NCBI RefSeq assembly: GCF_001039355.2
Contig: NW_019774105.1
Location: 1 to 20,462, forward strand
DNA length: 20,462 nt
Origin: Lingula anatina
Taxonomy: Eukaryota > Brachiopoda > Lingulata > Lingulida > Lingulidae
Direction of reading: 5' to 3'
In this document: piece by piece, positions 12,983-20,462 of the stretch
Layout: every line of letters begins with the position of its first letter
Numbering within the stretch: position 1 is the first letter of the stretch
Position numbers and translations under genes: made by a program
The notes under the pieces: model-generated
What the model was told of the DNA's origin: nothing
What the model saw: the letters and a program-made list of their open reading frames with translations, nothing else
Databases searched by the model: none

Positions 12983-14158
12983 CCCAGCGGGCAAATTATG
13001 TTGTTTTAACGATGAAATGACGTTGAACCATAACGTTGAGAAGACATTGAATAAACGTTGGATTTGAAAGTTGAGTCAACCTCAAAAAACATTGTTGCGG
13101 GTGTCAGTCAATTTTATTCAATTGTCAACGATATATAACATCAACTGGTAACAAACGGTACTGTTTATTGTCTAACATCAACTTATGTCAACTTACATCA
13201 ACTTTCATCTAGAAACAACTGGTAACAACTTTCATCTGAATCAACGTGAAACTCGTTGCGAGAATCTGACTTGTCTAACAAACACGTGCCCGCAAAAACT
13301 AAATACTATCAACACCGATACTACAATTAAGGTCAAGACACTACTAAAAATAGCTACTTGTCAGTTACATGGCTCCCTTAAATTGTGAATCCCACAATTT
13401 ACTTAAACTATAATTAAATATCAAAACTCTAACACAAATCCAAAACTTAACATCCATTACCATACAACAGTCATACATATATCAAAACAATTTTGTNTCT
13501 AACAAACACGTGCCCGCAAAAACTAAATACTATCAACACCGATACTACAATTAAGGTCAAGACACTACTAAAAATAGCTACTTGTCAGTTACAAACATCG
13601 TTGTATCAACATCAGAATGTTATATCAACCCCACCTAGCGGGAAATTAGCCTGGATGTGTTTATCATGTGTTTGATATATATAACAAAGCCACAGTCACA
13701 TCAATTAGACTATCTATATATAAAAGGTTACCAAGAACTGTTAACTCCATCACATTTACAGCAACTTATTCATCCTAGTGTTAGCTGACCTTGAAAGGAA
13801 TTCAGATTATTGGAACGTATTTCTGAATAACAAGTTAAGAAAATTCTTTAGTTAACCGAAGATACAAAATAACTGTCACTTTTACTTTAAAACCATTTTT
13901 GTAATTATTTTGATAAATTTAGTAACAGTATTGATAAACAAAGTATCACATTTTCAATAATAGATATTTTAAATTACAATCCATAACTGCAAGGTTTTGT
14001 CATTTACCAAAATACAACGTTGAGTCAACGTCACATTATGACAGTGTTTCGACGTAGCTAGATCAACGTTGATTTTACGTTGAATTTAGGTAGATCAACG
14101 GCAGTTCAATGCATCAACCTGTTTTCAACGTTGATCTAACGCAATTATGCCTGCTGGG
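12983..14158. mobile_element. 1.18-kb non-autonomous TIR element inserted in the retrotransposon
   Basis: The ends are CCCAGCGGGCAAATTATG and, reversed, CCCAGCAGGCATAATTGCG. AT flanks both sides (12981-12982, 14159-14160). Removing the element together with one AT copy rejoins the RT reading FSKA and FHRIDH in frame, which fixes the borders; a target duplication of AT or none at all are equally possible. Both subterminal regions hold many ACGTTGA/TCAACGT motifs in both orientations (13020-13072 and 14013-14145). There is no transposase. One undetermined base (13497) and a 96-bp direct repeat lie inside. Confidence 0.85.
13274..13593 (+). repeat. 96-bp identical direct repeat pair (13274-13369, 13498-13593)
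   Basis: The two 96-base copies, both starting TCTAACAAACACGTGCCCGC and ending GCTACTTGTCAGTTACA, are identical and start 224 bp apart. Copy 2 begins directly after the undetermined base at 13497. Perfect identity next to an N suggests an assembly overlap that was not merged, though a recent real duplication is possible. Confidence 0.9.
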
Positions 14159-15090
14159 ATTTCACAGAATAGACCACAGCATCTTAATTGAAAACTGTGC
14201 AGTCAAGGGGTTCCTGAGTTTATTAGGAAGTGGACTTATTCCTTTTTATGCTAAAGGTATCAGAGAGTGAAATGTGGTCATTGTAAATCTCACTGGGTCT
14301 AGCTTAACGGAGGGGTATCTCAAGGGACAGGTCCAATCCTGTTTGTAGCAAGGATACATGATCTAAAAACCTGCTGCCCAGATATACAATTCGTTGACGA
14401 CGCATTTATTTATGACATTTGTCAGTTTAACCAAAAGTCACTACTTCCACAGGCAATATAGCAACTATAGCAAATTGGGTTAGAAAAAACATGAAATAGA
14501 ATGTAAAGAAGACAAAATGTATGGATTTTAACTTTTTCCAAATGTATAGTTACCATACCATCACTATTGGTAGAGACATTGTAGAAAAAGTGAGTAAATT
14601 TAAGCTAATAGGAGTAACTTTTACCCCTGATCTCAATTGGACAGAACATGTGCAGTTAATTTATTCCAAGTCTTGTGCCAAGTTTTTTTAACTTAGGGAG
14701 CTGAAAAGGGCAAATCTGACCACTGAGGATCTAATAGTTATATATCAATCAATAATTAGATCAGTTCTAGAATATGCATGGCCTGTGTGGGGGCCTGGAC
14801 TTACAGCCGAACAATGTGAATGCTTAAATCTGTTCAAAGGAGAGCTCTTAGAATTATTTTCCCATTTAAACTTATAAGGATGCCGTACAGGCTAGTAATC
14901 TCACCTCTCTGAGGGAGAAAAGAGACGTTTTATTTTAGAACTATATTACAAAAAAATAGAATTTTAATCAGTTACACCATTTGTTTAAAAAAAACAATCC
15001 AATAAATCTCAGGGTTAGCAACACATTTTAATACCAAGAGTGAAAACGGAGCGTTTATAATTATCCTTTATACCCCCGTCACACTTATTC
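14159..15090 (+). pseudogene. Non-LTR retrotransposon reverse transcriptase, 3' part, decayed
   Basis: Continuation of the RT: FHRIDHSIL, then GVSQGTGPILF (about 14311-14345), then IQFVDDAFIYD with the catalytic FVDD at 14390-14401, KLIGVTF, LTTEDLIVIYQSIIRSVLEY (about 14720-14775), VWGPGLT, and after a frameshift VQRRALRIIFP and later LREKRDVLF. Near 15035-15065, PRVKTERL and SFIPP fit the C-terminal end of such ORF2 proteins. Several stops and shifts mean it is dead. It is one element with 12410-12982, split by the TIR insertion. Confidence 0.85.
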
Positions 15091-15640
15091 GGAATCAGCA
15101 GGAATGAAGAATAATGAGCTTGAAAGAAGAATTTTTAAAATTCGCACCACATTCGGGGAAAATTCATATTGACCTTAATTATTGTAAGAGTACCGTTGGA
15201 TACTCAGAATGCACTTGAATTCGCCTGAAATGATGAGTGCACTTTCGGCTGTATTAGCTCTCAAAAGCAGTTCGAATGTTGTTGGAAAACTAGGAATATT
15301 TATACTGCTGTAAGAAGGCATTAAGAATATTCAGATATACTTTAAACGGCGCACTAATGAAGTTCGATTGCTGGCAACATTAATATTTCAGCTCATCCGA
15401 GGCACATTCGAAACATTCTGGCGGGATATAAAATCCCCGTCATACTAGAGACGGAATGATTAAGAATGGCGTCTGAAATACAATTTTTTGTGCATTCCAG
15501 GATATTCGAGGAGCATTCAAAATACATTCTAAAATGCCGAGTGCATTCCAAATATTTTTACCCATTCTTGTGGTCGGCTCGAATGTTTTTGTCATGTCAA
15601 AAACTTTCGAAATGCATTCCAAAAGGAAATTTATCGCAAT
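15068..15640. repeat. CATTC/GAATG-rich repeat, probably two related blocks
   Basis: Two direct blocks start alike: CCCCCGTCACACTTATTCGGA (15071) and ATCCCCGTCATACTAGAGACGGA (15432). The whole stretch is crowded with CATTC, ATTCG and GAATG words. No reverse-complement end was found for either start, so this is not a simple TIR element. It directly abuts the 3' end of the retrotransposon. No reliable gene is seen. Confidence 0.45.
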
Positions 15641-16104
15641 ATCCCTCTTGTATTAAAGCTTTGGTATTTTAGGTTATAATTTTTATTTATTTTCAAATAC
15701 CTTATGATTTTATTTATGATACTTGTAAAACTTCAACCTTTGGGTTGCGATTTCAGCAAATAAATTATTAAAAAATTATTACCTATATATTAAAATTAGT
15801 AATACTATTAATTAATAATTTTTATTTTTTCCCTTTCCTTCTTTTTGTATCAGCACTTCTTTGGAAAGACCTGAATACATGTCCAGTAACCAAATACTCT
15901 GACTTTACAATATATACTAGCTATAACTCATAATCTGACCTAACAGAATATAGCGTAATCAAAATATTAAGCGTCCATCACCTTTTTAAGATAAAGTTTT
16001 TATAAATATTTAATATGAATATTTTGTTTACATAAAAGTATACAGGTATGATTAAATTCATAAATTGTAGCATAGAAAATAATATAAACGAAAATAAATT
16101 CAAC
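15641..16104. other. AT-rich intergenic DNA, nothing recognised
   Basis: Very AT-rich, with short runs of TTATT/AATAA. I see no exon, RNA gene or bounded repeat. Confidence 0.5.
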
Positions 16105-16132
16105 CATCTGACCACTGACGCACACTGTAATG

Positions 16133-16390
16133 AACTAATTGCTTATTAAAGCAGTCAACTAATTAATTACCGACGCAATAACCTCGCTGGTTCATGGTGT
16201 AATAAATTTATTTACTTACGCAATAAAGTGATTCCTTCCTGAAGTAATAAACAGATTGCTTACTGGCGCAATGAACCCGATGCTTATTGATGTAATAAAC
16301 TAGTTCCAGACTTAGGGTATAAACTCATTGCTTACAGACTTAATGAACTAATTCATACCGACATTAAAACTCATTGATAAATGATAGTAA
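16133..16390. repeat. Degenerate 24-bp minisatellite, about 11 units
   Basis: The sequence divides into units of mostly 24 bp (a few of 21-23), each starting AACT/AAAC/GAAC, with ATTGCTTAC in the middle and ending (G/C)(G/C)AAT or GTAAT. Good units are AAACAGATTGCTTACTGGCG (plus CAAT), AAACTCATTGCTTACAGAC (plus TTAAT) and GAACCCGATGCTTATTGATG (plus TAAT). Partial units may extend to about 16110 and 16450. Stops prevent any coding reading. Confidence 0.75.
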
Positions 16391-17100
16391 AAACAATCGC
16401 ATTACGTCATTAAGTATACAAAACAAATTAAATTAATGCATATTGACGTATAATGTTCGCTCAGTGATTTATTCAACAACAACAACAAAAAACTCTCTTA
16501 CTACTATAGTCGAGAGCAGTTCACTTTTTACCCCCATCAAAGTTGGGCTTTGGCAACATTTTAATCAACATCAGATCCATACATCAGTGTTTATGACCTT
16601 TAAGTGATATATTGTTGATATATTATATATTAACATAATTAAACGATATATTAAAGTCTATCTAAACAAGCAATGCAAATTGTACGAAAATAAAGCTCTT
16701 CTTAAGTACAGTGACAGCGACTTATGGATTGTGAGCCCTATGGTCTATTGAACTCTACATCATCACCTATCTCTTGTAACTACGTCTGCACCTATCTATC
16801 CTTTGGAACACATTTCGTTAGCTGTTATTCCTACTGTTTTCATAATGTGCTTGTAGCATGGTATACCCGTATACAATTTAGAGAGCATTGTGTAGTATTT
16901 TCTCTTCAGTAGAGTTCAATATATCCACAGACAATGTCGATATTTATTCACTTTGTTCCTATATCTTTATACACAGGTAAACGATCCAAATTAACTCATA
17001 TTGAAGTTTTGTGTTGGCTCATTATCTAACAGAATGCATTATTAAATTCAAGTAATTTTTGTCACAGATATCTTTCTTACTACTACAAAATTGCACTGCC
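16391..17100. other. AT-rich intergenic DNA, nothing firm
   Basis: Contains an open frame of 62 codons at 16724-16912 with no recognisable protein, and TATATTA-rich stretches at 16605-16660. I see no gene or bounded repeat that I would defend. Confidence 0.5.
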
Positions 17101-17174
17101 CGGTATTGATTGAGAGCACTCACATCGAGAGGGGCGGAGGTCTAGCAAGGCCGAGACCTAAATATGGCGGACCT

Positions 17175-17218
17175 ACATGAAAGGAAGACGTATATATATA
17201 TAATCCTTCCTTTCATGT
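17175..17218. repeat. 13-bp perfect hairpin with TA-rich loop
   Basis: ACATGAAAGGAAG (17175-17187) pairs perfectly with CTTCCTTTCATGT (17206-17218) around an 18-base loop containing a TATATATATA run. It lies just 3' of the LRAT gene's stop (the gene is on the minus strand). A short frame, MADLHERK..., begins at 17165 on the plus strand, but nothing supports it as coding. Confidence 0.6.
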
Positions 17219-17370
17219 CACTGAGAGACCATTAATGAGTCACTAAATACCAGTCAAATTCGTGAACAGGTTCAATGTAGCAATATGCTATCCTTTATGA
17301 ATCTGAATGGTCACATGAATAAATATATGTTATCTATCTAGTTTCTCGTCTTGTTCCTTTGCTTGTATTT

Positions 17371-19572
17371 CTATCGCCTAAGGCCAATAAGTGCGGCAAT
17401 GCCCATCACAATCACAGAAAAAAACCCATAAGTTTGTGCCTGAAATATAATTAATCAATGAAACAAAATAATAATAATGAAATTTATTCATAAATAACAA
17501 AAAATGTAATGCAATAATAAATGAATTCAAAATATGAAAAAACAAATATTTATCAAACAAATATGTGCACTGCCATGGTTTGAATATTTTACAAATCAAA
17601 TACGTTCATTGTGTTATGGATATGACTGTTAAATAGATTCATTGTGCTACATGTACTGTAGCTGCAAAACTAATCACACGACCACATTTGCTGCGTAAGG
17701 CCGTTCAGAGCGAGTAGTTCCGCGAACTAACAGATCCCTAGATTAAATCTGGCCGAACCACTTGAAAACGTGCTGCATGTTTCCCTAAAAATACTGAATG
17801 GATCCCCGCAAAAATAGGGAATACACAGGTAAAGCGTAAGCTTTCAAGTGGTTGGGTCATATTTCATCCAGGATCTGTTAGTCTGCGGATCTACTTGAAT
17901 AAATGTGCTCTTGAGGAGCAAAATGGGATGATGTTCTGTGTGCCAGAATGAGTGTCTGATGAATGAAAGAACTGGAAATGACGGACAAGATATAGATGAA
18001 TGGAAAGTTGCATGGATGGATGAAAGGTGGACAGAGACAAAGACATGAAACAGACAGACAGGCAGGGCGATAAGAGAAAGTGAAACGTAATTATAATAAG
18101 GACACTACACTGGAAAATAAAAAAGACGGATAAAGAAATAATAAAAACAAATAACCTAAATTGAAGTTAATAAAAAAGAAAAAAAAACAAATCATACCTG
18201 TTCACTGCACTCTTCACCATATCTACACCAGGCTGCAAAATGACGAGATGAAACCAGACGAGATGAAACCCGCTCTCTCCCAGGTTTGACAGAGCCCTCG
18301 CCACTATCTGATCACAGTTGAAACGAGAATTTGGGTGTGAGATGAATTTCTCCACATTATCTGCTCGATTTAATACGGCAAATTACTACTCAATAATTTA
18401 AGTATAAAACAAAGAATGAAAGAATTAATGTTTTAAAATATTATAAAGAATTAACCTTATAATTGACATGTCAAGCGCGACTAAAAATATTGAATTAATA
18501 CGGAAATATAATGTATTTCACACATTTTAGTATTGAAAAAAGGATAAAATAAATTTTACTTTATTAAGTATTATGCTTGTAAACACTACACACAATGGAA
18601 ATATAATGTATTTCACACATTTTAGTATTGAAAAAAGGATAAAATAAATTTTACTTTATTAAGTATTATGCTTGTAAACACTACACACAATGGACAATAG
18701 AAGTGTCACCCCCTGTATCAAAGTAACCAAGTTATAATGACTGGTCTACTTATAATGCGACTAATAAGTATAAAACCTCTGTACCATAGAATTGTATTGT
18801 TGGTCTTTTTGTGAAATTTGATGTAAATAAAATGATACCAGGAGCATATCATTCCACAGTCATTTATCTCCCCCAAAGTTTTGATTCAGTAGTGGTGACA
18901 CTTCTATTGTCCAGTGTGTGTAAGTAATTGACCTGTCAAATTGACTACAAAAGAAAAAAAAAAACAAGAATAATCGTATTAGATCACCATTTTATATTTA
19001 GTCATCTAACGTGTCTGTATTGGAAACAGACATTTACCTGTAGCTGGTGTCCCTTCTGTTGTTTTTGAACGCCTTACTCCACCTCGCCACTGTCAAAAAG
19101 GGATCCCTTCGAACTTCACCCATCTCCATAGAACTCACACTAGAAACACTGAAGATACTTCCTGGGTTGCATTCTCCGGTAAGATGGACAGCTTCTTCAT
19201 GACCTAATTGTAAATTTTATTTTATAGTTTATCTAATCTAAAATGTCAACTTAAAACCGCTCCGTTTTGTTGTGTTAAAAATCATCCCTTCTGACTTTTA
19301 CTGACACAGCGTGTGTGTGCATATGTGGCCTACGTCGCTGATTGCATTAACGTTAATTATACCATCAGTCCACCATCATTAGGCAAAAATGTCGAATAAA
19401 TTTCGAGTATCGCATCAAAGAATCTGCTGATATTTTATGAGGGGTACAAAATAACCCACTCACCAATATCAACGGCCCAGTGGGAGAAGAGCCACGACCT
19501 GCGGAACTCCACCAGGTCTCCCGGCACAAGGGAATCTAACACTGCTTGGTTATGGCGCCTCACTTCGTCCAT
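17371..19572 (-). CDS. LRAT-domain protein, PLAAT/HRASLS type, frame broken at two points
   Basis: The family (NlpC/P60-like thiol enzymes) has phospholipase A1/2 and acyltransferase activity on membrane lipids; most members are tail-anchored. Exons on the minus strand: 19572-19464, 19203-19038, 18360-18198, 17439-17371, all bounded by GT-AG. Exon 1 reads LVPGDLVEFRR and LFSHWAVDIG (catalytic His). Exon 2 reads HEEAVHLTGECNPGSIF and WSKAFKNNRRD. Exon 3 has RFNCDQIV (catalytic Cys in NC) and, in another frame, WCRYGEECSEQ. Exon 4 is AQTYGFFSVIVMGIAALIGLRR and stop, a hydrophobic anchor. Exon 1 to 2 and exon 3 to 4 keep phase. Exon 2 to 3 is off by one base, and exon 3 changes frame between NC and CRYG, where 68 extra bases lie. 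The gene may be a pseudogene, have a missed microexon, or carry sequence errors. The intact length would be about 150-160 residues, normal for the family. Confidence 0.7.
17711..17897. mobile_element. 187-bp foldback element (MITE-like)
   Basis: The left arm begins CGAGTAGTTCCGCGAACTAACAG and holds GGCCGAACCACTTGAAA. The reverse complement of the right arm reads CAAGTAGATCCGCAGACTAA, then CAGATCC and CCAACCACTTGAAA. The arms are about 65-75 bp with scattered mismatches and a short centre near 17790-17815. A target duplication is not clear. It lies within the last intron of the LRAT gene. Confidence 0.7.
18233..18300 (-). other. 68-bp apparent insertion splitting NC and CRYG codons of the LRAT gene
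   Basis: On the minus strand, the coding sequence up to GATAGTGG (NCDQIV) and from CCTGGTGTAG (WCRYG) would join in frame as NCDQIVAWCRYG, the usual family spacing. The 68 bases between (68 = 3x22+2) shift the frame. They contain a 15-bp tandem duplication (GGTTTCATCTCGTC twice) and end in TTTTGCAG, which looks like a 3' splice site, but no GT donor in the right phase begins them. Confidence 0.6.
18502..18691. repeat. Two identical 95-bp tandem copies
   Basis: 18502-18596 and 18597-18691 are identical as far as I can see, both starting GGAAATATAATG and ending CACTACACACAAT. The right end overlaps the first bases of the TIR element at 18682, so the duplication took in part of that end. It lies in the second intron of the LRAT gene. 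Confidence 0.9.
18682..18922. mobile_element. 241-bp TA-flanked TIR element (mariner-type MITE likely)
   Basis: The left end TACACACAATGGACAATAG continues AAGTGTCACC; the right end is its reverse complement with one mismatch, giving 29-bp terminal repeats. If the outer TA at each end is the target duplication, this fits Tc1/mariner-type insertion. No open frame lies between, so it is non-autonomous. It lies in the intron between exons 2 and 3 of the LRAT gene. Confidence 0.75.
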
Positions 19573-19673
19573 TTTTCCCTAGTCCCTCGATAATACACTG
19601 TAGCTATAGCTTGTGATCCAAAAATTCGGTCGATCAGATAGAGATAACGGAGAACAGCCTCGCTTACTCGTGG

Positions 19674-19680
19674 TTATATA
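19674..19680 (-). promoter_or_regulatory. TATA-like box upstream of the LRAT gene
   Basis: The minus strand reads AAATATATAACC here, about 100 bases upstream of the start codon at 19572. This is suitable for a transcription start near 19645 and a leader of about 70 bases. It is a single motif, so a moderate call only. Confidence 0.45.
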
Positions 19681-19844
19681 TTTCTAATCACGGCTTTTGA
19701 TTCAGGAAGTCACAAGCCCCTTGAAATCAAACAAGGCCTACTTTTAGCTTTGACCGGGTCAAAGTTCTCATTTGATTTTTAAATATATAATTCATTACTG
19801 TTATCCATTTACTTATTTTGCAAGGAACTTATTATGATTATCAT

Positions 19845-20155
19845 TATATCTGTATTCTATATACATGTTGATTCATGAAATATTGGTCCGCAAATTAAAA
19901 CATATTTCAAAAAGAAAGGAAACGCCAGAAGTTTTTACTTTTATATTGCATCGACTTGGTCTTATTAGGTTTACATAGTGCTGTTTCCTTCAACAACCTT
20001 TATCTTATTATATATTAAGTGGATCCCATCAAAGACACATCAATTTTAAGAAAGAAAACAAATGAAACGTTAGCAGTCGTATTTCGGTTCATCCCATTAA
20101 AGCAAAATTAATCTATAAGACAAACGAAAGATTTCAGGTTATTATAGCGCTTGGA
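19845..20155. repeat. Copy 2 of the ~300-bp diverged direct repeat
   Basis: Same order and orientation as 10415-10712, ending GTTATTATAGCGC. Beyond this the two loci differ. It sits upstream of the LRAT gene on the far side from its coding region. The repeat family is not recognised, and no coding frame is shared. Confidence 0.85.
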
Positions 20156-20462
20156 ACTCCACAATACAAAGGATATCAGGTGCAAGAAAATTGTTGTCTG
20201 TTAATTTATTGTACTTTTTTGCTTGAAAATTCCGTACATCAATCAAGGCCTCTGAGATACCACGTTTTCCTTTTGTGCTTACAGAAAACGAGCGTGTCTC
20301 GGGTCATGTAATAGGTAACTGCCCAAAACAGAAAAGGACAACAAGCTTAAGAATTGACAGCAGTAACTTTAACAATTATGATAAAACAAAGGGAACGCGG
20401 TAAATGATTTTCTATTCTGCCCTATCGCGATTTCAAGAAGTGGACACTTAATTGCTCATTAA
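20156..20462. other. Unassigned DNA to the window edge
   Basis: No exon or repeat was recognised in these last 300 bases. Confidence 0.5.

Noticed and set aside
16690-16720. AGTGACAGCGAC block (SDSD) as the missing ADPRH terminal exon
   Set aside because: It lacks the preceding His-Gly-Gly and the following helix, has no suitable acceptor in phase, and lies 7 kb away.
18198-18360. A normal GT-AG mini-intron explaining the LRAT frame shift
   Set aside because: Each GT between NC and TTTTGCAG was tried; those in the insert give a stop or the wrong frame, and the phase-1 sites upstream remove the NC motif.
10415-20155. Long terminal repeats of a ~9.7-kb LTR retrotransposon
   Set aside because: The two 300-bp copies are only about 85-90% alike, lack TG...CA ends, and the interior has no gag-pol but does hold an unrelated minus-strand gene.

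Overview
The window looks like nuclear DNA of a marine invertebrate. It is AT-rich, its genes are split by GT-AG introns, and non-coding DNA and several families of class II and class I transposable elements fill most of the space. A degenerate repeat ending in a GGAGGTAAT hairpin, the abundance of small foldback elements and the two gene families present would fit a mollusc, but this is a weak inference and the species cannot be fixed from the sequence.

Layout. 1-2080 is intergenic, with one composite repeat at about 1578-1887. 2085-3870 has a CpG-richer, promoter-like patch and a possible two-exon small gene that I do not recognise, with a three-copy, 200-bp tandem repeat between the two exons. 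4600-4910 is a second CpG-rich patch with CRE- and E-box-like sites. It is the likely promoter and 5' leader of the main gene, an ADP-ribosylarginine hydrolase (ADPRH/ARH1-like), whose nine coding exons on the plus strand (5268-9350) can be read with every splice phase matching. The terminal exon, which in this family carries the second metal-binding Asp cluster, is not found. One exon end plus its splice donor is repeated five times in tandem (74-bp unit).

9350-17100 is dominated by mobile DNA: an orphan coding-like remnant, a 1.5-kb element with terminal inverted repeats and arrays of GTCCTAGGAC-like palindromes (holding a tRNA-like Pol III sequence), a decayed non-LTR retrotransposon split by a 1.18-kb TIR element, a CATTC/GAATG-rich repeat and a degenerate 24-bp minisatellite.

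17371-19572 (minus strand) holds a gene for an LRAT-domain protein of PLAAT/HRASLS type with a C-terminal hydrophobic tail. Two of its joints break the reading frame, one of them at an apparent 68-bp insertion between the catalytic NC motif and the CRYG motif. The gene may be a pseudogene, or it may use splicing I cannot resolve. Its introns and 3' flank carry small TIR elements. 19845-20155 is a diverged direct repeat of 10415-10712.

The two recognisable genes converge (ADPRH plus, LRAT minus) across about 8 kb of repeats. Nothing suggests that they act in one pathway.
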